A stretch of 64,000 nucleotides of DNA, taken from the NCBI GenBank assembly GCA_036877525.1, contig JAZGTH010000066.1, forward strand, positions 3,539,501 to 3,603,500, written 5' to 3'. This stretch comes from Chromobotia macracanthus (Eukaryota; Chordata; Actinopteri; Cypriniformes; Botiidae). The translations under genes and the position numbers were made by a program. This document shows positions 36,528 to 47,222 of the stretch, in pieces. The number at the start of each line of letters is the position of its first letter. The stretch's first letter is position 1. The notes beneath the pieces were generated by a model. That model worked only from the letters and a program-made list of their open reading frames with translations, was not told the origin of the DNA and did no database searches.

Positions 36528-39500
36528 ATGTCTCAGAATAGAGATCCCTCCTCCAAGATGCTGTTGAGTTCCTCCTATTTTTATCCTGCTGAAAACCGTG
36601 TTGCAGGAGATCAATCTGAACAGTCTCCAGATGTTAGACAAACACCACCTGGATTCTCCAAAAGCCCGTTGATGAGTTCCTCAAAATCACAGGAAGGTTT
36701 CATCATGGAGAGCAACTCAAGCCAGGAAGCAGAAGAAAACGCGTATCTCTGGTAAGATCTTTTGCATTAACTGTTTAACGTTCACAAACCAGATCTTCAT
36801 TCATCTTGCAAGCAATTCCAGCTTTCCTTTAGTTTAGCCCTGAGAGCAGCGAGACAAATTAGAGACACATTGTTAATGAATGTAATGTACACAACGAATG
36901 TATATAAAACATTGCAAGATATATTCGTAATTAAGCAGCTGGGCAGATCTTTCAGCTAAGCAGACGATGGAAAGCTGTCTGAGATTTCACACAGCGTTTC
37001 TCACAGCTGAACTGAATTTCCTGACTAGACATGTCTGTACAGAGGCATTTACTTTGATCCCGATGTCTCGTTTCACTGTATCCACAAAACAATTTTTCTT
37101 CTCAGAAATCCTGCCTGAAGGGTATACTTATGCAGTTTACTGGCGTGTATTGTGCTTACGGCCAAGACGGCCAAAAAACACTTCCAATTGTAAATCAGAT
37201 TTTTTGATAATGCATACTTTTCAAATATTGCATGCTTTGTGTCATGCATACTTGAATTAACTGTGATGAAACCCGTGAGCAGATAATAATAATAATAATA
37301 ATTGTTTTGGAAGTTTTCAGAGGACTCCATCTCTCAGGCGCAAATGGAGAAAGCGTTACGGAGGTCTTGATGGTAACAAACTACTGGAACCCAATAAGGA
37401 AGACGAAACCAAAGGTACACACACAAAACGCTGTATAATTTAGACGCAGTTTGTGTGGCTGCGCAGTGTGTGATTTACACTGACACTCCAGTTGTGGCTG
37501 TTGTCTTAGTGCTTTGGGAAAGTGTTTCCATTATAAACTGATCAGGAGTCATCTGTTACTTCCTAAATCCAAAGTGTAACCGCCGAGAGAGACACGACAA
37601 CACTGATCCCACATCAGCTACAAAACGAGCTTTAGACTAGACAAAAATGTATGGGACAGTTCTGCAGACGTTCTCATTTAACCGGGCTTGTGGTCCACAT
37701 ATGGGCCATAAAACTGCAGGCAGTGGGTGTGTTCTGGAAGTGATGTGGCAGTTATTGGGTTTTAGTGTGACTGAATAACACATCAGCTATATAAAGCCGT
37801 AGGGCCTCTGTTACATGGTTACATTCCTTCTCCCAGGCATTTAAAATGATGAAAATACGCTATTTTAAATATAAAGTTGTGTATCTTTAAATAGATTTTT
37901 TTCAGTCTGAAAAACAAAGATCGCTTGAAGAGTTTATTTCTAATCATCACTTGATTGTCCACCCTGATGATTTATTATGAAAGACTTGACTTGTTGAGTG
38001 CACTTCAGGGCAAAGTCAAGTTGGTTTTATCTTTATAATACACAAGATACGCTGTAACAAGCTTTACAAAGGCTTGCCACCAGTGAGCAAAATAAAGGCA
38101 ACTGTATCAGGAAAGAAACTTAGAAAATGATGGATTGCATACAAACGTGTCCTGAATTTGTGCTGAATGTGGTCTTACTTTAAAAGAAACCTGATTCAGT
38201 TGCTGCTAGTTTTACCTTAAGGCAAGGTATGGGTGGGGTGCGTGGTTTGCTGTCTGCATAACTCTGTCTGGTTTGTACAACCCTAGCTAACCAGAAGTCA
38301 ACTTCCTAAAATGAAGATGGCTTTTATGCATTTTTAATACTTAATGCAAAATACTGTTGCCACGAAAATCTTTCACGTCATTTCTGAAAATCTCTGTTCT
38401 ATGTTTGATTAAGATGTTTGGTATTGTGAATTATAAAATTAGAGTTAAAAATAACCGTCCCCCATCCACAGCACCATAGTTTCATATATTGTGGCTCTTA
38501 GCTCCAAAAGTGTGGCATTTGCTGAGGTTTTGGGCAGAAAGAACAACACAACACAAACAAAATCTTTACCTAAACATAGTGTCCTAGATTCTAAAATAGC
38601 CCCATAAACATTCTTTGTTAGGCGATGCTTAACTTGCTTTGAAACTAAAATCCGTTTTAAATCTTGTACCCACAAATAAATGCTAATCTTAATCTTTAAA
38701 CCGCTCCCAAGAGTCAGCAAAGGGGCTTTTTCTCATCCAGATTTTTCCTATTCTCTCCCCCACTCATTCAGAGAATGGAGAGATGAAAGATTCGCTGTCC
38801 AGGAGGAACATCAACCCTGTAATTTTTACTGCATCTCAGGTACGAGCTCTGTCCTGTATTGCTCCCATAGCCACACCCACACGTGCATAATAAACTATAT
38901 AGCGAATCTGGGGGGCAGAAATTAAATTATAATTACCACCATTATGAAAAATGCCAACCTGTACAATTGCCATGCATCTGTCAAGTCATGAGGAATATTT
39001 TAATGCAGCTGGATCAATCTGCCATTTTACTGCTTTCTAAAATGGCATTTTAAAGAACACCAAAGAACATGACATAATTTCCACAAATGATGTTTTCATT
39101 TAAAGCTGCAATCTGACATTTTTTGTTAAAAATGAACACAAATCAGTTATTGAGCAAGCACTTAACAAATACAACTTCAACATACGGCATGAAAAGTATG
39201 TAAAGTAACTTGCAATTTTATGTTGCAAACAGAGATGGCGATAGAGAGGCAAAAGTTACGGGTTACGGGTGTGGTTGGAGATGAAAGACACATTGTCTGC
39301 GTTTTTGGATTCACTTAGCATAACATGTCTGTGCACGGGCAGTAAGCAGATAAGTTAACATGAGCCTGTAACAATCCCAACCCTCCAGACACTGTTGCTA
39401 GCATTGTTAGCTGACAGGTTGACATGAGAACGTATTAAGTCTCAATTTGTTTCCCTGCAGTGCTAAGCACCTGCAATTAGCTAGACATCAAAGTCACGTC

Positions 39501-42500
39501 TGGCACCAACATTCATTATTACGGCGTATGTTGTACCTCATCCGGCTTCAAAAGACGCAAAGTACCTAGATAAGCACATTCTGGCATTGCATTAAAAGCT
39601 AGTTCTATTTTGGTACATACAAGCAAGAAAATATTGAAAAAGAACAAGTCTGAATAGTGTATGATAATTTTCACTGTTTACCTTAAACGGTGGTTTATTT
39701 ATATTAAGTATACAGATCTATACATGTTCTCAGGACATTGGATAATGTTCTTAAAAAGTTCTCTCAAAGTTATATAAAACGTTTTTGCATTAACATTCAT
39801 TGAACGTTTTTATCATCATATATCATTTATATAAAAAAGGTGTTAGTGGAAGGTTTTAAAAACATTAGCGAATTGAAAAAACCTTTAAATAACATTCTTA
39901 TAACTGACAATAATGTTAATACAACATCTACTACACCGGATGCTTTAAATGTTCCTAGAACAGTCCTAGAAGATTTTTAATGTTTCGGTTAATGAATGGA
40001 AATGTTAGGGAAATGTTCCTACAGCCTAAAATTGTAAGCTGGGTGTATAGATAAACGTTTTGAGCCAAGCTCAATGGGCTGTTTTGTGTGTTACTAGGAA
40101 ACAGAAGCACCAGGGAACATTCCACAGGCAGTGCCAAGAAATACCTTTCCATCCCAGAGGGCCGTCAATTCTTTTCCCTCAGGATCCACAGGTGAAAAGT
40201 GAAAAGTATAAAGGAAAACAATATGTGCACTTATCTGCAGTAGCGCACATGTCTCCCTGCTGTTCAGTCCCTTTCAGTTTAATGCACCTTTGAACTGCTG
40301 CATAACCACTTCAGTTAACTCCTTCAGTTAAAAATACATAATATAACATAATAAAAATTATAGCGCCGTTTTAAAGGGTTTGTTTTAAACCTTAAACATT
40401 AAGCAATTCATTTAAACTTTGTTTCAAAGAACGCTTTGACCTTGTGTGTGCCGAGTATTTTTGTTAAACTTTATTAAACTTTAACGTTAAGATTAAATTT
40501 GGCTCACATTTAATAAAATAACTTCATTTAATAATAAAGTCGATAAGATAAAAGTTCAGTTACAATAAAAGCCATTAAGTATTCTGTTCTCTAGGCTTGC
40601 CATCCTTTATGAGCAATGGAAGTGTAAAACAGACAGTACCAGAGCAAACTGCAGCAGACAAACATCCGGCCGGCCAGCCGTGGCAAAACTTGAGCAGACA
40701 AGAGGCCCAGCAGGGTCATTTTAAGAAGAAAGCGTAAGTCTGAGACGTACAAACAGATAAAGTCATTACAAACAGATAAGGGCGGGATTCGCCACTTTCC
40801 ATATGCAAATTGACTTTTGTCGTCTGCATTGGTTTCCCGAAAGGGCGGCTGATGTTCTGTTTGATAGTTTTTCCTCTGGGGGAAGAGTCAACACCAGTCA
40901 GTTTTTTGAGGTACACAAAATGCATTAAAAAAACCTCCATGAATGGCTAATACAACGAAAATGTGAAGTTACGTAAAGTGTCTGTTCTCTGACAGGTGCT
41001 GTGGAGCTCAGGAATCATTCGGACAGACCCGCGGATTAAAGACTGTTACAGTCTGATGTGGAAGCTCCAGGAATCAGACGGAACTGTCGATAGGAGCACC
41101 TTTCACAGGCCAGACGAATTTCCATATCTATAATACACTAAGCTGCACATTTTATCAAAAGTCATATGCATAGCCTAATTCAGAGCAGCTAACAATTTTA
41201 GGTTGTAAGAACGTTTCCCTAACATTTCCTTTACATAACAAAATGTTAAAAATGTTGATTTGAGTTCTAGTGTTCAAAACTCCTTTTAACTCATTTAACT
41301 TATTTCTTGTTTTTAAATGTTCAAACATTTTTAAATTTTGTAACATTTTAAAACAAATTTACAAATTAAGAATAATGGTTTGGATATTTATATAATATAT
41401 AATGATACAAAAGATTTACTAACATCTATGTCAGAGCAGTTTTGAGAGTTTGGATTTTTTAGAGAACGTCAGTCAGTGTTCTGAGAACAGTCCGTGTTAG
41501 CTGGGGAGTATCTTAAATAACGTGCATAAATGCCCCTGTTGCTAATGTGCTTCATTTCTGAACTTTTTGCAGGTGTGTGACCGGCTTTGTGTCTTTCATT
41601 TTGAAGGCTTTGCAGGGAAGATTTGTTATTCCGGATTTCACAACCTTCACAGAGGAAACCCAAAAGTTGTTTATTAAATGCAAACAGCTGTCTTGTGTAA
41701 AGGTAATTGAAGCGTGTTTCCGTTCGCGCTGTTTTTATTGAACAGTCTAGTGAAAGAGATGCACTGAAGTAGCACTGAAGTTATTTTTTAATTGACGCTT
41801 TTCGACAAATGTCAAAATGACTCATATGCTGTGTATCTCCAAACAGGAAAAGGATGTCAAAGAGAGCAGTATAAAATGGGGGATTTCAGTCTGTACAGTT
41901 GATGGGCAGAGGTATCCTTTAATTTCCTCTTAATATTAACATTAGTCCAATTCAATTCATTTGAAAGGTCTTCAACAAGGCGTACGTGGCCCCTGGGGGG
42001 TCCGTGGTAACCTCAGGTTGTCTGCCAGTTATTATCCGGTTGCAAACTTATTTTTATTGTTGTCATAAGCTTAAAATTCAACTCTTTGATTTTTATGCGA
42101 TATGTAACGGGTTTATGCTTTATCTGGCCTTAAACGATTGAGTACATGCCCTGTAGAAAATCTGTAACTACAGTCAAATCTATAACTACAATACTTTTTT
42201 ATTACTCAGATGTATTATTGTTTGTAAGTAAATGCTCTTGTTTAAAGGTAGAGTGGGCAATTTTGAAACGCTAGCAATAACAAGCTAGCTTTGAAAACAT
42301 AAGACCCCGCCCTCCAATTAGTGCGCTCTCCAAAGCCACACCTCCTCCACTAGTGTGTGGAGGTATGCAAACGCATACAGTTTGACAGGCAAGTAGGACA
42401 TCCTATCATTGCATTCGGACAGAATGCAATGATTGGATGAATATTTTATGGTCCTGCGTCTTCCACAGAAGATTTAAATATGCAAATATATTTAGACCAC

Positions 42501-45500
42501 TTTACTTAGTGATTGCTCTCAGGATGTGAAGAGACTTTCAACCAGCATAACAAAAAATGTTTCTGGAAAAGATTGCCTACCTCACCTTTAAGAATTTTTT
42601 TGGACCTCAGACTCTCCTTAGGGGACTGGGCTGAATTTTTTGTTCTTGGAGAGATATCCTTTCCTCTCATATACGGCCTAGCAGTGGACCAGCAGGGAGT
42701 CGACTATGTGCACAGATTTGTAGGGATGGAGGAATATTCCAAATATGAGTCCCCATTCACCCTGACCAAGCAAGGTCAGTTCATTCCACACATTCCAGTT
42801 CCACACATTCCAGACTTAAGTAGTTTGATCCACAGCTCCAAGAATGTTAGGCCTAAACAAACAAACAAAATGTAAGTTATAAACTATTTTCGTTTGCAGG
42901 TGTGCCTCATAGTCCATTAATCGAGACAGGTGCCATTATTAGCACATCTTTATTACAGGTAAGGTTTGTTAACAGCTAAATCAAACAAATTAGGAAATAA
43001 TGACTTCGATTGACGTTTTTGTCCCAAAACAGCTGGCAAAGAAACCCATCACAGAAGAAGAAGAAAAGTACGAGTCTGTAAGCTTAACTTTTGATTAGCA
43101 TCTACATTTGATATTGAATAAGACACAGAGAAATCAGAACCATCTCAAAATATTTCTCACCTAGGTTGTGAATATCATCAGAAGGCTGTGTAACAAAGAG
43201 CACGCAGGCTTAAACTGCACAAGGTGTGCTTTCCGAAGTGCTGTTGTTATGAGAAATTGATTTTTCAAATTGATTTTGTGCTGTTCTGTGTGTGTTTGAT
43301 GGTGATTGTAATTGTTAGCAATGCCATTACAGTTATCAAAATCTGCGCAAGGACATCATTCGCCTCCACGCTCTTTCATTTTACTTGCAGGAGAAGAAAG
43401 TAAGTTGAGGATAATTCAATGTAGGATCTTTTTCTACATTACAAAGTGTCTTTTGAATTCACCTGTTTTTGATTTACTAAATCTTCCAGTGCTTTCCCGA
43501 AGGCGTGGGGATCAACACTACATTGGATTTACTGTTACAGGTATTTTCAACTTTAGAAACTATGCAGCTAGCAGGGAATGCTCCCAGAACGTTGGCTAAC
43601 ATTCTCTACAAGTTCTACGTTATCAAAACCATTCTTTTAGGAAAGTTAGTAGAACGTTATTTTAATATTATATATCATATATCAAAAAACGTTATTAAGT
43701 AGTTAGTGAAATGTTTTAACAACATTACAGAATGGAAAAAAATGTTTGACTAACATTCTTATAACCAGGCAATAATGTTAATAAAATACCTAAAAAAACT
43801 GGACGTTTTAAAACATTTGTAGAACTTTCAAAATAACATTGTTAACATTTTTGTTACTTAATGGAAATGTTAGGGAAACGTTCTTACAACCTAAAATTGG
43901 TAGCTGGGTAGATTTGTGCAACAGGAGATTTTACTTTGAATTTTAATTCTGCACACGTGTCAGTGTTTATCCACAGAAGTCACCTGTGAATCTGGAGCGG
44001 TACTGGCCGCATCTCTGGCTAACGGGGGTCTGTGTCCGCTGTCTGGTGATCAAGTGATGTCCCCTCATGCTGTCCGCAGCACTCTTTCCATCATGCAGGT
44101 GGCTGGCATGAATGATTATTCCAGAACTTTCCATTTCAGGGTGAGTTCCTGAATTGCAGCTGTGGTTTGTGACTAAGATGGTAAAATAATGAGTCAAATC
44201 CGTTTGATACATTGGAAGCTTAGGATCAATTCTGTTTCATTTCCGCAACAACTAATTTAATTAATTGGCATTTTACATGAAAGTAATTCAATTGTCCCCT
44301 GCCCTGCCACATTCATTACCAAAATTGTTTTTTTCCAGAAACATTTTTTATTATGCTGGTTGAAAGTCTCTTCACGTCCTAAAAGCAATCACTAAGTAAA
44401 GTTGTCTAAATATTCATCCAATCATTGCATTCGGTCCGAATGCAATAAGATGTTCTGCTTGCCTGTCATACGTTGTATGCGTTCATGTGTTGGGGAGGCG
44501 AGACTTTGGAGAGCCATGTGATGGGAGGGTGGGATCTTATGCTGTCAAAGCTAGCTTGCTATTGTTAGCCCCTCTGAAATTGCCTTCTGTACCTTTAATG
44601 ATGGTCAATAACAATGTCTGTAGGAATTATGTTCCCCTACTGCCCTCTAATGGTGAGAGTCCAGATTTTGGTATATTATCTGAATTTGTTACTTAGGATG
44701 AAAGCATTTTGGTGCATTATATAATTCTATTATTTCTCAATCTGTAATGCAGACGTCTGTGCCTGCCAAGTCCAGCCAGTCTGGTGCGGTGCTGACAGTC
44801 GTTCCAGGAGTGCTTGGGCTCATGTGCTGGTCACCAGGGCTGGATTCCAATGGGAATTCCTGGAGAGCTGTCCATTTCTGTGAGGTAAATGCAGTGTGCC
44901 TGGATTTAAAAACTCCAGTTTGATTTGTTTTGCCAGCATGGTGAATAATAATTGTCTGTTTTGTCAAAGGAGCTGGTTTCAGCCTTCCAGCTGCACAGTT
45001 TTGACATTAAGACTCCTTTCCGACAGATGTTGTCTTACAGACAGTGGAAGGTGGAGTCAGAGGTCTGGCTAGATATTTCAGAACTCAGTTCATTAGAATT
45101 AACAAAAATTCTGCACACCGTAGGGGATATACAGGTATAAAGTCATTTCATTTTTGAATTACAGGGATACCAAATTATGAATGTTCTCCTAGCTGCTTAC
45201 AGGGGGGATTTAGCGTCACTGCGCAGGTAAAAGTCACCAAGATGCATTCATAGTAACATACTTTCCCAATAGAAAACCGTAGCAAAATGTGTCCTGCTTT
45301 GAGTAGCAACCATATTTGTTTGTTTTAGTGCTCTATATTTAGCTACAGGAAGCAAAAGGTTTGTGGAATAGCAAAGTTGTCAGTGGAACATTTTAAAAGC
45401 ATTACAGACTTTTAAAAAGTTTGAGTAATGTTCTTAAAACCAAACAATAATGTTAATTTAATGTTTAAAAAACTGGATGTTTTGAAATAACATTTCTAAC

Positions 45501-46148
45501 GTTCTTCTTACTTAATAGAAACGTTAGGGAAACATTCCTACACCCTAAAACTGTTAGCTGTGATGTCATATAGGTCTCTATTTCTCCATAAAGGTCATGG
45601 TGAAATGTAAAAAGTGAAAATATTAGTGAAAAGTATGATTTCAAGATTAATGTTAGGGCAGTTAAGATTGTTTTTCTAAATATACCTTTTAATTTTTTAA
45701 GTGAAATCTGACCCTATATTTACACAGCAGGAGCTGTAGCACTGAATTACATACATTTCCTTAACAAACAACACCTGAACTGATATGGTAAACTACAGTG
45801 AAAGCCAGTTACTCATTCCTCTTTTAAAGGTATCTTCTCTCAGGGGCAGATGTGAACTCTGTGGATTATGATGGACGGTCGGCATTGCATGTCGCAGCTT
45901 CAGAGGGACATCTGGACATCATCAGGTTCCTGGTGGAGAATGGGGGCACAAACTGCACACTCAAGGACAGGTAACGTAGGAGGTTGTGTATTAGGCATGT
46001 AGAGCAGCTACAGCAGGAATAATTCATGCTCTTGTGTGTTGATATTCACAGATGGGGTAACACAGCCTTACAAGAGGCTGTGAGATGCAACCAAGACCCT
46101 GCCGTCCAGCTCCTGAAGAAATACACAGATAATGGAGAGAGTTTATGA
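36528..46148 (+). CDS. glsl: Glutaminase-like protein lacking the catalytic residues, with ankyrin repeats
   Basis: Twenty-one phase-consistent exons give 736 residues: 36528-36751, 37323-37414, 38772-38839, 40098-40191, 40595-40733, 40844-40910, 40996-41108, 41573-41702, 41847-41911, 42611-42774, 42900-42958, 43033-43077, 43165-43223, 43333-43399, 43490-43540, 43964-44140, 44753-44884, 44970-45134, 45165-45226, 45830-45970 and 46052-46148. Residues 1-205 are polar and unrecognised. 206-309 match the glutaminase helical N-domain (LFDSFSSGGRVN, SGIIRTDPRIKDC, RFVIPDF). 310-600 match the beta-lactamase-like core (WGISVCTVDGQR, EKKCFPEG, EVTCESGAVLAASLANGG, VPAKSSQSGA, GLMCWSPGLD). About 640-730 are ankyrin repeats (RSALHVAASEGHLDIIRFL). 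All human GLS pocket residues are substituted, so hydrolysis of glutamine to glutamate is not expected. Exon 7 ends at a noncanonical GC donor. AATAAA lies at 46345-46350. The symbol glsl is recalled from zebrafish annotation and is less certain than the family. Confidence 0.9.
39101..39190. repeat. Third repeat family, copy a
   Basis: TAAAGCTGCAATC and ATCAGTTATTGAGCAAG occur here in the same order and spacing as at 49,496-49,565. Confidence 0.6.
39726..40044. mobile_element. Palindromic MITE, copy 8
   Basis: It ends CCTAAAATTGTAAGCTGGG, and the interior (TTAATGAATGGAAATGTTAG) matches the family. The left terminus is degraded. It ends about 50 bp before exon 4 of the glutaminase-like gene. 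Confidence 0.7.
41185..41505. mobile_element. Palindromic MITE, copy 9
   Basis: It starts GCAGCTAACAATTTTAGG and ends GTGTTAGCTGGGG. It sits in the intron before exon 8 of the glutaminase-like gene, about 65 bp from the acceptor. Confidence 0.8.
42241..42598 (+). repeat. Second repeat family, copy a (half of an inverted pair)
   Basis: Its right half reads as the reverse complement of the copy at 44,333-44,605: GCAATGATTGGATGAATATT, AGTGATTGCT, AGAGACTTTCAACCAGCATA and ATGTTTCTGGAAAA all recur inverted there. It ends about 12 bp before the exon 10 acceptor of the glutaminase-like gene. Confidence 0.8.
43564..43911. mobile_element. Palindromic MITE, copy 10
   Basis: It starts GCAGCTAGCAGGGAATG and ends CCTAAAATTGGTAGCTGGG. 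It lies in the intron between exons 15 and 16 of the glutaminase-like gene, 52 bp before the exon 16 acceptor. Confidence 0.8.
44333..44605 (-). repeat. Second repeat family, copy b (half of an inverted pair)
   Basis: It carries the inverted counterparts of copy a: TTTCCAGAAACAT, TATGCTGGTTGAAAGTCTCT, AGCAATCACTAAGTAAAG and ATTCATCCAATCATTGCATT, then GGTACCTTT-like decay at the right. It is noncoding. Confidence 0.8.
45370..45562. mobile_element. Palindromic MITE, copy 11 (left part lost)
   Basis: Only the right two-thirds remain, ending CCTAAAACTGTTAGCTG. It lies in the intron before exon 20 of the glutaminase-like gene. Confidence 0.7.
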
Positions 46149-46514
46149 TGCATAAACTTGGACTTGATATTTACATTCTAGGTACAAATAGATACCGATT
46201 ATATTTAGAATGAAGAGATTATAAGGAGCAAAGACAGATATGGAAAACATTAATCATATCAATGTGGATTCAACTGGCAACAGTACCAGCCAAACACTCC
46301 CTGCTTATGAAAGATCGGACGAGTGAATCAAACTTTGTTTCATTAATAAATGCTTGAACAGAAAGAATGTGTTTACTGATTCAACACTGGCATTCTGCGA
46401 AATATCTTCTTCTGCGTTTCACAGAATAAAAGCATAATAACATACGGGTCAGTGACAGACTTTAGTTTTGAGTGACTATTTCTATAAGCATGAAGTCACA
46501 CCTAACTTGCCTCT

Positions 46515-46793
46515 CCAGCTACCAGCAAACGTTCTCAGAAAGTTGGCTAACGTTGTCTAAAAGTTCTGATCAAAAGTGTTATTGCAGCAACGTTAGGAGA
46601 ACATTTTTAACATGATATATCACACATATCGTTATTCTGAAGTTGTTAGTGTAACCTTACAGAATCACAAGGTCTGAATAATGCAATCCTAACCAAGCAA
46701 TAACATTAATACAACCTCTGACAAGTGGACCTTTTGAACGTTTGTGTTACTTAATGGAAACGTTCCTGCAACCTACAATTGTTGGCTGGGTTT
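46515..46793. mobile_element. Palindromic MITE, copy 12
   Basis: It starts CCAGCTACCAGCAAACGTTC and ends CCTACAATTGTTGGCTGGG. It lies between the glutaminase-like gene and sh3gl3. Confidence 0.75.
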
Positions 46794-46917
46794 GTACATT
46801 ATAATAACAATACAGCACAAACAAGATCTGCTTATATGTGGGCTGGTTGTTTGGGGAAAAGCAACTTTGTGTAGGTGCACACTGTCATGCATCTTAATGC
46901 AACATATGCACACAATG

Positions 46918-46918
<1 letters not shown>

Positions 46919-46970
<52 letters not shown>
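46919..46970. repeat. (TA)n microsatellite
   Basis: About 25 consecutive TA units with further TA-rich sequence to 47,000. It lies about 100 bp upstream of the GC-rich sh3gl3 leader. Confidence 0.95.
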
Positions 46971-46971
<1 letters not shown>

Positions 46972-47029
46972 CATATGTATATATAAATATATAACTAATA
47001 CAGCATTACATTCACCGATGGATGACCTC

Positions 47030-47222
47030 TAGGATCCTGCAGGCTCTCGGTACTGCCCTACTAACAAATCTGGGCAATGTCCCAAAGGTGCAAAACAACA
47101 GTGGCTGTACATTGCGACGGTCGGGAGAGGGAGGAGAGCTCCGAGTCTCCCGGGCGGAGCTCGACCGCGACCGCGTCCCAGCTTTGAACCGATCCGCGCG
47201 TTGGAGGACGGAGGCGACCGAG
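47030..47222 (+). promoter_or_regulatory. GC-rich leader and promoter of sh3gl3
   Basis: A CpG-rich block directly precedes the MSVAGLKK start codon. No TATA box was noted. It is probably 5' UTR plus core promoter. Confidence 0.6.

Larger units (their letters stand above)
38940..40097. other. Intronic stretch of the glutaminase-like gene
   Basis: Besides MITE copy 8 and part of a third repeat family (39,101-39,190), nothing is recognised. The long introns at 36,752-37,322 and 37,415-38,771 likewise hold no feature except an (AAT)n run at about 37,284-37,302. Confidence 0.55.

Noticed and set aside
44970..45134. Shorter versions of exon 18 of the glutaminase-like gene ending at WK|GTGGAG or ESE|GTCTGG
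   Set aside because: Both keep phase, but the CAG|GTATAA donor at 45134 is clearly stronger; the alternatives remain possible minor isoforms.
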